Assembly (NCBI RefSeq): GCF_000003605.2
Contig: NW_003143824.1
Coordinates: forward strand, 198,002-242,663
Direction: 5' to 3'
Origin: Saccoglossus kowalevskii
Taxonomy: Eukaryota; Hemichordata; Enteropneusta; Harrimaniidae
DNA length: 44,662 nt
The notes beneath the pieces were generated by a model. That model saw only the letters and a list, made by a program, of their open reading frames with translations, made no database searches and was not told the DNA's origin. Numbering within the stretch: the stretch's first letter is position 1; the number at the start of each line of letters is the position of its first letter. The position numbers and the translations under genes are program-made. Positions 26,321 to 39,037 of the stretch are shown in pieces.

Positions 26321-28069
26321 CTATAAACTATACTAAGAAAGACAAATTACAGTATCCTTTAATAACCTCATAGTATGTTGATTATGAAAACAGAACTCAT
26401 TTTAAATAAGTAGATAATTATAAATTACTATTCTCAAGTTAGTCAGTAATGCGGAATAGCGGTGAATAGCTAAATACGGGCACTTAAGTGAAAAACAACT
26501 ATACACGTGTTATACTCTCAGTTATGTTGATACTTGGCCTTGTAGTTGACATAACGTGAGCTGAATTGCCCACACATTTGTTATAGCGCAATTACGAGAC
26601 AGCGTTTTATCGGAACCCTACGGCTCGAGCCAGCAGAAATGGCCGTGTATACGCGTTCGGCTCGAGCCGGCTCGAGCCAAGTTCGGCTTCAATAAACCCT
26701 CGGGGTTGAACTCCGATAGGGTTGAGTCCCGACATGGCCCGACCGTGTATGCACAGGACCTCACTATCGGAGCCCAAATCACGCCCTCAATCGTCTTCTT
26801 CAACTTGAAGTAACCTCTCATTTCAATTATGGTGGAGACAATATCGTTCGTAACTTCACGCAATTTCCGATTTGACGAAGAGGTACGCGCCGTAATATCT
26901 GTTTTGCAGAGTAAGGAAATACTGCGATAGATTGACAGGTCAACGGAAAACAGAAAAATGGCGTACGAAATTATGCGACAAAAACGTGAAAGAAGAACTG
27001 AACAGATCGTAACTGAATAAATCGTAGAAGCGGTCGCGGTAAGGTAACATGTTCCTAGTAGGTTTAGATTGACAACTGTAACACATATCACAGCAGTTGT
27101 ACAATGACAATAACTTTTAGCGAATAGGCTGTAACACATTTTAGCTGCCGTGTTTCTTATTTATTCGAGATACTACATGTACAGTATTACCTAAATCATG
27201 GAGCTAAAAAAAATCTAATCGTGCCATGTAAAGAACAACACAAGCTCGACACCAATATCGTTTTCAGCCATGTTTTTTTTTTTTTTTTTTCACACTAATT
27301 ATTCGAGGGCACTGTTCCGTTGTTCGGCCCGACCGTGTGAACGCATAATCTCCTGTTAATCGGTGGGAGGAGCAGTAGCTCGCCTCCGGTAGAATGCTGC
27401 CGTGTGAACATAGCAATTATTTCAACAGATAGTAGTAGGTAGATTTTAAGATGCCAATCAGATAGATCTCCATTTATACATACATACACTAGTACGATAC
27501 TGCTTTGCACTGTCAGTGGTTTTACAACAACTGAATGTCTCAGATTATCCACGGTTACTTTATAGTAACCGTGGATTATCTATCAGCTTGTGAGTATTTG
27601 AGGGCTCAGTTGGGGGGTAATTCTGTGGTGAGGATGATTAAAAAGTCGACGGATAACGAAAATGTGTAACTTAACAAAAATGCGATATTATGAAAAGCCG
27701 TACGGAACCGTGACACAGCATACAAACTGCATGGATACCTAAAACATTTTGATCTAACAACTTGTAAACACGCTCATACCCGCAAGGCTACTTTCATTCC
27801 AGTTCAGACATAAATAATCGTTAGATTAAAATCCCGAATCGCCCAGGAGACCATGTGACAGCCTGATTTGGGAACCAAACGATCGCGTTGGGAAACTGCG
27901 TCAAATTTATTGCATGTGTGAGGTCTCGTCAATTGCGTGGCGTGCAAAAGTAACATTCCAGTAATGTCACGTGATTCAACTTAGCAATAAGCGGCGATGT
28001 GCAGTGCAGTTATTGTTGGCAGTTAATGTTGAACATTATGCGTAGACATTTAAATCAAATATATCTTTC
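26321..28069. other. no gene recognised; palindromic patches
   Basis: The minus-strand frame at 26618-27139 overlaps a GC-rich patch with the perfect 20-bp palindrome GGCTCGAGCCGGCTCGAGCC (26661-26680). Phrases such as GGCCCGACCGTGT recur at 26733 and 27325, which suggests transposon ends rather than a gene. A hairpin of 18-bp arms, one mismatch, sits at 27542-27582 (ATTATCCACGGTTACT and its complement). Confidence 0.4.
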
Positions 28070-28222
28070 TTAAAGCGGGAGCGTCGTCGCGGGGATTGAT
28101 TCCCAAGCAATGATAACAACACACGCTAAAAACGCAAAGGCTCATGAGTAGACGCTTCGTTGTAAACAATGACACACCACGGCCACCTGGCGCATGCGCA
28201 GGTGACGACTCCCCCGCTTTAA
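28070..28222 (-). mobile_element. MITE family 2
   Basis: About 153 bp between TTAAAGCGGGAGCGTCGTCG and GGTGACGACTCCCCCGCTTT. The interior is shared with the other family 2 copies, in the orientation opposite to 6658-6820. The open frame 28050-28265 is only its shadow. Confidence 0.88.
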
Positions 28223-29030
28223 ATGGCTTTGTCGTGAAGAAAAATACCTTTTTAATTAGTCGCACCTTCTAGTAAAAAAAACGCGTATGTTACTAAGTAT
28301 GCCAAAATGACGTAAACTTACGGAAGCAATCTAGTTTAAGTACACAGCTATGTTTGCATGTGAAGTCGTTCGATAATTAAGAATAACAAATAACAAAAAT
28401 GAATGTACATGTACTATATTTTCAGCTAGAAAAGATATGCTACATCGTTGAAAATAAGCGGGTACATCTGTGCCAGAGTCGTTCGTCCTGTTGTTTGCTA
28501 TGACTCCCGTTGCGAGCATCCGAGACGTGTGAGCTGGCAACTGTAACGGAACTAGCTTTGTGTTGTTTCCGGTAAACCCGACCGATTGAACTTTAATTCA
28601 CGATTAATCCACAGATTGTAATTTAATACAATCCGCCGGGTTTTGCATGGTATTACAAACAATGATGTTGTTATTTTCATTTTTAATATTTTCAGGGAAA
28701 CATTAATAATTTAACAAAAATAGCTCCAAAATATCAATCGTGGCAGTTGGAAAAGATTGTACAGAGAAATTTATCACACACGATGACATGTCAAGCAGCA
28801 TTCCCCGACTAGTGTTACGAAGCATTATTCAACTCGAACAATTAATTGTGACGTATTCCCATGCAGTTTTCATGTCGTATATTACAACTTGACAGAGGAA
28901 GTCGTTGTCTGTGCACAGTCCCCCACACCTGAGGAACTGTGGTCTGTGGTACAACGTTTTGGTGTGTAAGATATTGTGTAAGTATTATTTTCTGACCTAA
29001 TTACGAGAATATATATATAGTAGTGATAAG
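28223..29030. other. no gene recognised
   Basis: Includes a degenerate segment (28429-28510) that resembles 31017-31098 (AAAGATATGCTACATCGTTG and CAGAGTCGTT). No exon found. Confidence 0.35.
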
Positions 29031-29164
29031 TTAAAGTATGGTGGTCGTCGCGCCGCGTCCTGTTCGATATGGGACTCATAGCGACGTATACAACGCGTGT
29101 AAAATGCATTGTTTGTTCGCATGAAATTCGAACGCGCGCTGACCGACGACCACCGCGCTTTAAA
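29031..29164 (-). mobile_element. MITE family 1, near full length, inverted
   Basis: TTAAAGTATGGTGGTCGTCG on the left and CGACGACCACCGCGCTTTAA on the right. The interior is the reverse complement of 35385-35517 (GGACTCATAGCGACGTATAC, GCATGAAATTCGAACGCG). Confidence 0.88.
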
Positions 29165-30085
29165 TTATTTTACATTACCCAGCAAAACGGTTTCGCCAGC
29201 TTGTTTAACAGCGTAATCTGCCAAATGCAACGCATCATCCGTATTTAAACACACTTCCTAGGCTCTCGACTGTGTCAATGACATGCTAGCCCTTACTGCG
29301 CATGCGTATACGCGATCTAAGACCTAAAATTAGGAGCTTGGAATATATAGTATGCGGGTACAACTACAGTGCGAGTAAAAGATGTCACTTTGCGGCTTTT
29401 ATTCAAATAATCACCGTGACGTCATTAGAGGTGATTAATTTGTGATGAAAGACTATCCTGTCGGTGCGTATAATATAAGAGCTGAATATGTTTATATAAT
29501 ATATAGAACCGATTTAGTTTTGAAATATGTCGACCATCTTCACCAGCCAGGGACCATTTATTCGGCCGAAGCCTCAACATTAATCCTCGGCAGATTTCAC
29601 CATGATTAACTGTATGTCGCACGCCGTCAAGCGATTATAAGATTCGCTTGGGCTCATTTGCATTACCCAATCAGAACTCACGATAGAAACGGCATATTAC
29701 TTTGTAAAATTCGTGGCGCTATCTCGGATGAATTTATAAATCAACGTGTTTCTAGCTTTTTGATCTGTGAACGAATTTACTGCCCATCAAAAGAAAGCGC
29801 TTAGTATTGTGTCTAAGGGAAATGATGTGTTTGTTGCAAGAAGTCCGTTCTAGACTCTTAGTGAATCAGTGCAAAGCCTACACACCGCCATTGTTTTAAT
29901 CTGTGATGACCCCAGACGTTCACATTTATGATACAGCAAGCGGATGACTCAATTTAACTGCTGTGAAATACAGCTTTTCCTAACACGATCGCGCACGGGT
30001 TCAAGTTCGTGGGCCGGTTATGAATGGCCGGCTTTAGCAAAACCGTGCGATTCGGACGATGTATGTCGACGACTGCCTAATGATA
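29165..30085. other. no gene recognised
   Basis: No splice-bounded exon, RNA gene or repeat unit recognised. A GGTTCAAGT patch near 29998 was considered as a tRNA-like B box and rejected. Confidence 0.35.
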
Positions 30086-30306
30086 TTAAAGGACGATGGT
30101 CGTCGCGCAGCGCATGTGCGACATTTGTGTTGATAAACACTGATTTTCCCACAATCCAATTCGCTCTATGAGTATGAGGTTTGACCTAGGCGCGACTTGC
30201 ACTAATGATCGCCGGTGACGTCTTCGATACCTTCCAATCTTTGTTTATATGAGACCCATATACATGTATATCTCGCATGCGTGGCGCGACGATTACCGCC
30301 CTTTAA
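30086..30306 (-). mobile_element. MITE family 3, copy 2
   Basis: About 220 bp flanked by TTAA. Ends are TTAAAGGACGATGGTCGTCG and the complement of CGACGATTACCGCCCTTTAA. The interior is the reverse complement of 19649-19904 with internal differences. Confidence 0.85.
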
Positions 30307-32081
30307 TGTGGCTACTCCTGGAGAGGGGTTGCAACATAATTCATTCAATGAGTAGTGAATGTACCATAATAAAAAAAAGCAGACTTTAACGAGAGACGCC
30401 GCATAACGCCGTTAATAAGTGTTCTTTCATAGTGACGTCCCGGAATTAATTATTCGAATTTTTTTTTTCTTTTTAATAAATAACTAGACTATATATTATT
30501 TCCCGTTCAATATTGCACGTCTTACTGATTTTACAAATTCGTTTTATGAATTGAAAATATTTTGGTCGCGTACCAAATATTATTGAAACCACTGGCACAA
30601 TGCGCATGAACTAGGCGTGCGTACGTACCAGTAATTAACAACGCATGCGAACTGAATCTCAATTCGCTCTTAACAAGAACTACGGAATATATTGTACGCA
30701 ATATATTGAACCGAAATTCATAAAATAATATCCACATTCTTACTAAAATGTTGATTTATGATACAAAATTAAAATTTGAAATTGAAATAAAACAAACAAA
30801 TTTATCTCAGCTATCTCATTTACGTCTTGTATGTTCACTACTGCGAGTACAGCGTCAATCGTATTCCAAGGAATATTGATAAATGCTCATTTTGAAACCT
30901 TTGGTTTACCTGTGTCTGTTGCCTAAAAGATAAAATTACCGCGTAAACTGTTGAGTTTACACCTTGGCAACGATAAATTTTACACACAAAAATTATTGTA
31001 CAGTATTTGCAGTTAGCAAAGATGTGCTACTAGTACATCGTTGAAGTTCAGCAGGTATATGTGTGTTAGAGTCGTTACAATCTTGTTATAGACTCCAGAT
31101 GACAAGTAGCAAATGTGGCACAATAAAAAGTCAACGCATAACCGTTAACTTGAATAAGTATTATTTTAAAGTGACGTTCCGGAATAGTCGATGAAAGGCG
31201 GTTTAAGTTTAAAGTCCCTTTGCCACTCGTCATTTGTCAGTTTGCTTGCTTCATTTTATATTTGGCTATTTTCCCTATTATGAACACTATAATGCGAATA
31301 TTTTAATGTATAATATCTGTGAACATACCCCCTCCCCCACTACTGCGTGTGCACAGAACGGTGTTGGTTGGTTCATTAAGTTATTTTGGAGGTTGTGTGT
31401 AGCATGAAGCTCCACGCGTGTTGCTCGCTGACGAGGCAGTAAATGACTTTTGTATGGTAATTTGGTAATACTCGTCATTGTCTTTAAGCACAATTTTAAT
31501 TAACGAATAACAGTATAGAGAGCACCAGAATCACTTTGACTCTGTAACGAAAACGTGACACTAGATCCCAAATAATTAGCTGTATATTGTAAATATTGGA
31601 CAGTCAACTTGCGTCTGCGGAAATTGTACGAAGAATTAAAGTCGAGCTTATTGAAGTAATTTCCTTTTTGCTCTTTGCATCACAGAGTACAATCAATTTT
31701 TATGTTATTATTAAAATACCCGGAAGTAAAGTGACTGTTTTTTACACAGTTACAACATCTGTAGCAACAATGAAGTGATGTTTATCCATACGCGTCGGTG
31801 ATTTCCCGTTCAACTGCGTGATCCCGCGAGATGCATGAAAAACGCGCGTCGAACGTCTGCCGCAAAAATCGAACGATTTGATTTTGAACTCGAATTTCTT
31901 TATTTTGTAACTCACATCGACCGGCCGATCTTCGACAGAGGAATAATGCTTTTTAATACCATTACTTTATCGAAATTGTCTATCGTCAAATGTGTACAGC
32001 ACATTATTAAGCATGGAAATGCCCCCCAAAATACGTTCGCGTTTGTCGAATCCCACGAAATGTTTGACGCCACTACGACGC
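30307..32081. other. no gene recognised
   Basis: Contains two weakly similar segments, 30403-30450 and 31134-31190 (CGCATAAC.CCGTTAA, then AGTGACGT.CCGGAAT). The plus-strand frame 31835-32194 runs into the dispersed duplication and is not kept in its second copy. Confidence 0.35.
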
Positions 32082-32838
32082 TCGAACTCCGCACAGTTCG
32101 ATACGCGTTACTTATCATCACTGCACAAAGCAGCTTTGCATTAAACTCATTTGCATATTCGAATGTGTTCGAACTACAAGACCCCGTCGGTTAACACAGT
32201 TACGCTTAAGCCACCGTGCTATTTCAATCACTTTAATAAAACGTTTTACGTCCTTGCTCTGAAAGAACTGTTCGGTAAATTAAATTAAAAACATACATGT
32301 TTTACGTTTGGAAACTGCAGTCCTTTCAAAGTTATCAAGACATTAGATTATACAATAAATTACTAATTTTATAAACTTATTAGAACCTGTGTGTTCTATA
32401 ACTGTTAGACGCGGAGAATCGAATCCGTTCAAGCTAGAAATAGTATTGAAATATTCACTAGAAAACAAAACGAACGAGGTTGTTAGGAAATCCCTTCGAG
32501 TAAAATTAGTGTTTAATGTTTCTTTCTCCATCTTATGTACATAAAGAGAACGCTGCTTTCCCTATTTTTAGTTTATCACGTGTGCCATTTCACTACAATA
32601 ACATTACCTTGCAAAACATAGTCCGTGATAAAATGGTTCGTATTTACGTTTCTACTGAAGTCTTACATTAATAAATAGTTCGGATGTCACATACGTTTTT
32701 TCCAACTTTTTGTAATACGTTTTCAGATGTAACAACTACAGGAAAATGGCCGTGCGTAGTGAGGTGATTGACCACAAAAATGAAGACTGCCTGTGGCAGC
32801 GGCACTATTGCGTAAAGCGCAAAGGCCTCTGGGAAGGA
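32082..32838. repeat. dispersed duplication, copy 1 (757 bp)
   Basis: Colinear with 40343-40988, from TCGAACTCCGCACAGTTCG to CTCTGGGAAGGA. Most of it is moderately diverged. A 69-bp tract (32595-32663) is identical in both copies and contains, on the minus strand, an AG/..GTAATG-bounded 55-bp segment. Copy 1 carries about 110 bp (32470-32580) that copy 2 lacks. A short plus-strand frame from 32746 (MAVRSEVIDHKNEDCLWQRH) is similar in copy 2 but ends differently. Confidence 0.8.
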
Positions 32839-33442
32839 GACTGTACGACAATATGACCTTTGTTTGTCCTGTTTTTACGTTCGATTTCACGCATAACGCG
32901 TGACTCTCGCAGTGAACGGAAAATGGTCTATTACTCACTATTTCAAGAATACATACATCATGAGATTACCATTGCTACGTCGTTTTTGTTATTTTGTTTG
33001 TAGTTTTGCGGTGAAGCGTTCGTTGTACATTCATTAATTATGTTTTGTATATTCCGATGAATACTTAGATACCATGGTTTTGGACACGAGAAGAGAAAGA
33101 CGGTGGTCGTAGTCATGTTCTTAATCGGCCGGCAATGATTTTGTAAGAAAGAAAGTTAGGACAACAATAGAGAAGCAATCACAGCAACCTTGGAGTACAA
33201 ACCTTGACACATTTCATTCTACCAAGACTGTGTGGACCCAAAGATACTATTTGTTTGATTTATTTGTATATTATTTTTTTCATTACTGAGAAATTTTACC
33301 CCAAATTTAGGGTAACGTTTTGCCAGGTACGGCTTTTTAACTTTTCTGTGATTTTTTTTGGCAGGGCCGATTTCGTTTAACTTGGCAGGCAGCTGTCACA
33401 CCTGTACCTTTGAAAGGTGGACATATTTGCATTGCATGTATG
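32839..33442. other. no gene recognised
   Basis: Unassigned AT-rich sequence between the duplication and an inverted-repeat element. Confidence 0.35.
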
Positions 33443-33900
33443 TAAGGGTGCCTCTACACGGTAGTTGCGTATAGAAAAGATGAGGTGCATATTCGTGTAC
33501 ACAGTTGCTGATTGAAAACGTAATTATAGCGTTATCATATGAAACGTTATTATGATATAATTAATTACGTAATTATACTGTTATTTATTGTTATGGTGAA
33601 AACACGTTTTTGGCAAAAGTCACTATGACGTACCCAGGGAAGATACATATGTGGCATTTAAAAATAACAGTATTATAACGTTATAAAATTATGTTATAAT
33701 AACGTTATTAGTATGATATTGCAAACGTCATTATAACATAATTATTTACATTGTAAATGCATCATTTATTAATGTTATAAAGTTGGACTCATTTTTTTGG
33801 TTATTATAACGTTTTTATAAAATGTAATTTTGATCCATCTTATAACGCTATGATTACGTTTTCGATCAGCAGCTGTGCGCGTACGCGAAAATCGGCTTCC
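33443..33900. mobile_element. long inverted-repeat (foldback-type) element
   Basis: About 460 bp. The left arm CAGTTGCTGATTGAAAACGT then AATTATAGCGTTAT is matched by the complement of the right arm, CAGCTGCTGATCGAAAACGT then AATCATAGCGTTAT. Outer arms (TATTCGTGTAC / TTTTCGCGTAC) also pair. The interior is AT-rich with many ATTATAACGTTAT-like palindromes. No coding capacity. Confidence 0.7.
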
Positions 33901-35384
33901 TCGTGACTTGTGCATGACAGCAAAGTAGGAAATTGGCTGTAATGTTCAATAAATATATATATTTACATATAACCACGTTGTGTAAAATAAACTTAATTCA
34001 TATTTCCATATGGTGTCGACCTCTATCTGAGCCCAATTCTCTAAATGATCGACTGTATGTTATCAATTCTGGTTTGACAACAGAATTACGTAATGCAACT
34101 GTCCAGTGCATGAGGTAGGGTGGCCATTGCAATGTAATAGCCGCGGTTCGTGAATAAATATGTAAAACCAACATATTGGGATGGACGGCACGGTAAATAA
34201 AACCTAATAAATAACGGAATATAAAAGGGTCAAATTTTGAAGAAAAAAAAATAATGATAACAGCAAAAGTAGCCTGACGAGTCGCGTTAGTTGCGCCCTC
34301 TGTGGTGCTCCAACCCCAACAAACCCAGCGAAGGTCAACTCACGCCAACATGTCAGGCTACAGCAATAGAAGCGCGTGTAATAAAGTGAAGTGACTTCTG
34401 AAGATTGAACGCACTTTGCGAACTTCGTATATTGAGCTCAGGTTATAATTATAAACAGACGTTACCTTCACGTTCGTGTCCTACCCCCGAAAAAAATGTA
34501 TTTTTTTACTAGAGAGTAAATCGCCAACCAGCCTATCGTCTTCAATGTTTTGCTTATCAATAATATCTCACTCGCGACGTGCCAACAATATAAATGTAGT
34601 AGTTCTCATACCTTCAAGCAGTACATATACAGAAGTAATATTATTACTAAAGTAGTTGCCTGATCAATAAACGAGTTACATTGTGGCGGTCTGTGACGTC
34701 ACAATCTCACATTTTGTGCAAGGACAAATGAATCAGTGACGATGAATACACTGATATTCAAACGTTGTATATTTCCTGAAGCCGTCAGTGTTATGCTTGA
34801 GTGTTTGTTGCCATGGTGACAGTGTGCTAAATTTAGAAATTACGATACATGATAAACTCGACTATATAACCCGACGGATGTACGTACTAATCAAAACATG
34901 TGTCGAATGTTGCCATGACAACAAGGTTCAAATAAAATAAATTTATTGTTTTACACCTGTATTGCGATGTGATGATTTTTTTTTGAAGCTGACATCGATG
35001 AACTTTTAATATTTTCACACACAATTTCGTGTTAACATGTGTTTTCAAGGGTAATTTACCTAGCTGATATTTTTTTATCGTATATCGACCTGTTACTGTG
35101 TGACGTCAAATGCTCCTCCCATTAACGCCACTGTTTCTCTGTGTGGAATTAAATTACTTCAGCCAGTGACAACCTTTGTGTCTCTTGATATGCTGTCGTT
35201 CGTCAATAAATTGTTTTGTTCAAATAAAAACGTGTCCTTTTGTACGACATCGATTTTACACAAACGTCACGATTCAGTCGCAGCAGGAGCGCTTCATCGC
35301 TTGAAGGGGCGATCTGGAAGAGAAGTGTTTAATTAGAACTATATAGATCTCAATAATTTCACACCCGTTTACGTAATGCCAGAA
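33901..35384. other. no gene recognised
   Basis: Apart from the small inverted-repeat element at 34269-34361, nothing is recognised. The frames at 33933-34118 and 35100-35336 have no family resemblance. Confidence 0.35.
34269..34361. mobile_element. small element with 10-bp terminal inverted repeats
   Basis: GTAGCCTGAC at the left and GTCAGGCTAC at the right, 93 bp in total, clearly less AT-rich than its surroundings. No second copy in this window. Confidence 0.4.
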
Positions 35385-35517
35385 TTAAAGCGCGGTGGTC
35401 GTCGCGCAGCGCGTGTTCGAATTTCATGTAAATAAACAATGTATATTACACGCGTTGTATACGTCGCTATGAGTTCCATATCGAACAGGACGCGGCGCGA
35501 CGACTGGCGCCCTTTAA
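35385..35517 (+). mobile_element. MITE family 1, full length
   Basis: 133 bp, flanked by TTAA on both sides. Left end TTAAAGCGCGGTGGTCGTCG; right end CGACGACTGGCGCCCTTTAA. The best preserved copy, used as reference for the family. No coding capacity. Confidence 0.92.
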
Positions 35518-35566
35518 CCTACCTTATGAGGTAAAGCTTCTCTCACAATTGAAAATCTTTGTTGGC

Positions 35567-35642
35567 ATTCATTCATTGATCGATCGATCGATTGATTGGA
35601 ATGGAATGGGATGGGATGATTGATTGAATATTGATTGATTGT
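35567..35642. repeat. compound (GATC/GATT/GGAAT)n microsatellite
   Basis: ATTGATCGATCGATCGATTG, then GGAATGGAATGGGATGGGAT, then GATT repeats. Confidence 0.9.
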
Positions 35643-37773
35643 AGTAAATAGTAATAATAGTAAATCTGATAATTCTGATAGTTTTAGACGTCGACTAAAA
35701 CGCGTGTTTGATATAAAACCGCGTTTATATGAGACGTCATTCGAAATTCTCCTGAACTCAACTTCTTCACGCACAGAAATGTGTTTCACCCGTGTTTAGT
35801 GGGTAATTAGGTTTCGAATACATCCCCGAAACCATAAAATAGTGATGGCTCAATTTATAGCTCAAAATATAACTATATTTAATAATCGCAATAGGGTGAA
35901 AGGCGATCTTTTCTGCAAATGAACCATTTTATGCAAATCCTATGACTTATTAGCTAGTTTTAGTCTCTAGAAAATTACTAAACTCGTTTAATAAATCTTA
36001 TACCGTAGATTCACTTATGAGATATTGTCTATGTATTTTACACACGTTGTACATCGCAGTGGATACACACCGAATACGAATATTTTGCTATGACCTGTAA
36101 CCAATTTTGAAAAGTCATCATTAAATATCGTTTGGTTTTGTTGGCTAATAAGGTTAATTTTCTATATGAAAATACAAATATTCATTGATATATGCGCACT
36201 TGTAAAAAGTTGTTTATTTCCCTAAAAATTATAACAAAGATGCGCATGCGTAATTAATACATGATATTGCCAACTAAATATAATAGCATAGTAGTGATCT
36301 GCAGGAAGGCACCCCCCCCCCCACACACACACTCTCAACCACCGAACTCCAACATATTTTGTTTTGAAGATGCAGAATCATTTCCAGCTCTCTCTACTTG
36401 CATGATATATGCTTTATTTGTGCTGTCATGGTAACCACATCCACTGATACTAAGCGTTATGATATATCGTGTTCGAACGGTGCTCCCTCTATAGTGACTC
36501 CATGGCATCTTTGAATTTCTAATTACAATTGAGCAACGATGTTGCTATAGCAACTGAAAAACTATGTTGCTATATATACCCTTTCTTGGCAAATATCTCG
36601 TATACGTGAAAGTGCGCGTGTCCTTTAGCATGTATCTTATTCACGGTAAATTAATTATGTTACCATAGTAATACTGGCACACGGAGTCGTATTTTCTGCT
36701 TATCAAAATGCGATTTCAATTACTAATCGGCATGCACCGTTCACATTTTCAGTAATCGCGTTTTCAGCAAATAACACCGAATTAACGACATGGTAAATAC
36801 TAGTACTACGTCAAATCAAAGTAAACCGGCGCTGGTGTACGGCATCTTGTGCGGCACCGTAGGGACGTGAAGCTGGGCGATTAGATTTAGAAGGAAATAG
36901 TTCCATGTTTACATGAAATTAGAATAGGCGCTGTGCGACGACCTTCGCCTTTAATATTCAAAACATTTATACATGGGGACAATCTAAAATCTGATGTATT
37001 GTACGGCGCGTATTTTATATATTTATTCTACTTTCACTATTTTTTATTTCATTTATTTATACATTATATATTTCTTTTTATTAATTTTATTCGTGTTTTT
37101 TGTTATGTACTTGTTATTCGGTATTTTTTAAACTATCGCCACATACGTCAGATCCTTGTTTTGACATTCGCAATTAACAACAAAAGCAAATCCTTGATTA
37201 TATTCTCAGTCGTGTTTCAGTCTTCAGTTTGATTTTGTTGTTCTGTTTCGGGGGAAACGAGGTTACACCTGCTGTCTTTGTCATAATTGTTCATCCTTAC
37301 ATAATTTCACAGCTGCAGCCTCGTCGTTTATCTTTGCACTTGAGATAGTAGTTTCTTAAACTTGGTGCAAGGTGTCTTCAATACGGTTCTCAAGTTATCA
37401 ATCAATCGTGTTTCCAATTCTTTGGAGTGCTATGTCGGTCAAACAGCTTAGTTGCGTATGATCGGCAAATCACTGGAATGGTCCGGATCTAGGAACTCTG
37501 TTTGATTCGACATTTCCGCTCACTTGATTAGTAGGCGTTGTGGTTCATTGTTATGCAAGCCGCCCCCTCCAATTGACAAATCAGCCAACCCTTCGGCCAC
37601 GTCAATAGAAGCGCGCGCCACCTTAGCGAATTTATGGATCCGCCAGTGGACTGCATGATGTTTTTCATTCATGCGGGAAAAACAACCAATTCTGAATTTG
37701 CATACTTCTAACGTGTTTCCCATTTTCCAAATATCCGACAGATTTCTCACAAATGACCGTAGACGTAATCTGT
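35643..37773. other. no gene recognised; one MITE fragment
   Basis: Positions 36901-36955 hold an inverted half-copy of MITE family 1 (GCGACGACCTTCGCCTTTAA at its end, TTTACATGAAATT inside). A C-rich run followed by (CA)n is at 36310-36331. The frames at 35514-35789 and 36933-37232 overlap simple or repeat sequence. Confidence 0.4.
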
Positions 37774-37907
37774 ATTAAAACGCCACAGTGTGCGTACCGC
37801 GTCGTGTTCGACGAGGGTCCAGCGCGTGACGTATACAATGCATATAAGATACGTTGTTTGTTTACACGAATTTGATCGCCTCTTGCGCGACGACTCTGGG
37901 ACTTTGA
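37774..37907 (-). mobile_element. MITE family 1, decayed copy
   Basis: ATTAAAACGCCACAGTGTGC onwards resembles the inverted family 1 sequence (GTGTTCGACGAGGGTCCAGC, GTGACGTATACAATGC, CGCGACGACT) and ends ACTTTGATTA. It directly abuts a family 2 element. Confidence 0.6.
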
Positions 37908-38072
37908 TTAAAGCGAGAGGGTCGTCACATGCGCGGGCGCGGGATTTGAGTCCCAAGCGACGATAACAACACACGCTAAAAACGCAAAGGCTCATGGATA
38001 TACGCTTGTTTATTAACAATGACACGCTATGGCCATCTGAAGCATGCGCAGGTGACGACTCCCCCGCTTTAA
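37908..38072 (-). mobile_element. MITE family 2, full length
   Basis: 165 bp from TTAAAGCGAGAGGGTCGTCA to GGTGACGACTCCCCCGCTTT plus AA. Flanked by TTAA at both ends. The minus-strand frame 37747-38094 is its shadow. Confidence 0.9.
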
Positions 38073-38905
38073 GTATATACATGTACACATACACTACACA
38101 GACAACAAGCAGAGTTTTATGAGATGTGCAGTGTATGTTGATGATGATGAAGGGGCCTGAGGAAGCAATGATATTAAATTAGTAAAACGTGACGGTGAGC
38201 TGATTGTAATTTATCTGCTCAATTAATTTTACTATCTATAATCAAGGACACTAAATCTCGATGTTATAACTGATCATAATCGTTTCGGAATATATTACCT
38301 CAATTAGTTTGAATCAATTATTTATATCGCCGTTCTGATAATAAAGAAGGTTTTACGTTACACGTTCGCGGATCAAAAAAATCAATTAATTTGTTGCTTA
38401 CGGCAGTGTCTTTTTAAAAATGTATTTGGGTCAACTATTTATAATTTGATAAGAAATCTTATATACAGTTAAATCTTCCTATCTGTCAGTGCCGTTGTTC
38501 AAAATACTGTATATGTTCAGTTATTCTATGTATATTCGCTCAGGAAGACTAATACAGTTTTCCGTTCGTGTACAAATCTGTTGCTCGTACATAGGATAGT
38601 TCATTTACCGATTATCTATGAACAACAAGAACGGCGGTAGTGGCGATTATATTTGTTTACGCGCAAGAGCGATGACGCGCAGTTATAACAATAGATACCA
38701 TCCTAATATGCACTCCGTTAAATTATTTGTCATAAGACATTTCTCAAAAATATGCCCGGATATATAGAATTAAAAGTCATATATTTATTTACCTGGAGCC
38801 TAATCAGATTAAAGATTAATAAGGTTATGAAATATACAATATATATTCATATTCGTGTCAGGTCGTGAACCATGCAAGTGACAAATCGTGCTAGTGTGGG
38901 ATCAT
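38073..38905. other. no gene recognised
   Basis: AT-rich spacer between MITE insertions. Confidence 0.35.
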
Positions 38906-39037
38906 TTAAAGCGCGGTGGTCATCGCGCAGCGCGTGTTCGAATTTCATGTAAATAAACAATGCATTTCACACGCGTTGTATACGTCGCTGTGAGTCCCAC
39001 ATCGAACAGGACGCGGCGCGACGACTACCGCCCTTTA
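38906..39037 (+). mobile_element. MITE family 1, full length
   Basis: 132 bp. Left end TTTAAAGCGCGGTGGTCATC; right end CGACGACTACCGCCCTTTAC. Only TA, not the whole TTAA, is shared at both flanks, so the minimal target duplication may be TA. Confidence 0.9.

Noticed and set aside
26618..27139. 173-residue minus-strand frame
   Set aside because: Its composition is uneven, part lies in palindromic repeat-like DNA, and no domain is recognised. It looks like a chance or transposon-derived frame.
29985..30060. tRNA-like sequence around GGTTCAAGT
   Set aside because: There is no matching acceptor stem, anticodon arm or A box at the right distance.
37747..38094. 115-residue minus-strand frame, and the similar frame at 28050-28265
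   Set aside because: Both are reading-frame shadows of MITE family 2; their peptides resemble each other only because the DNA element is repeated.
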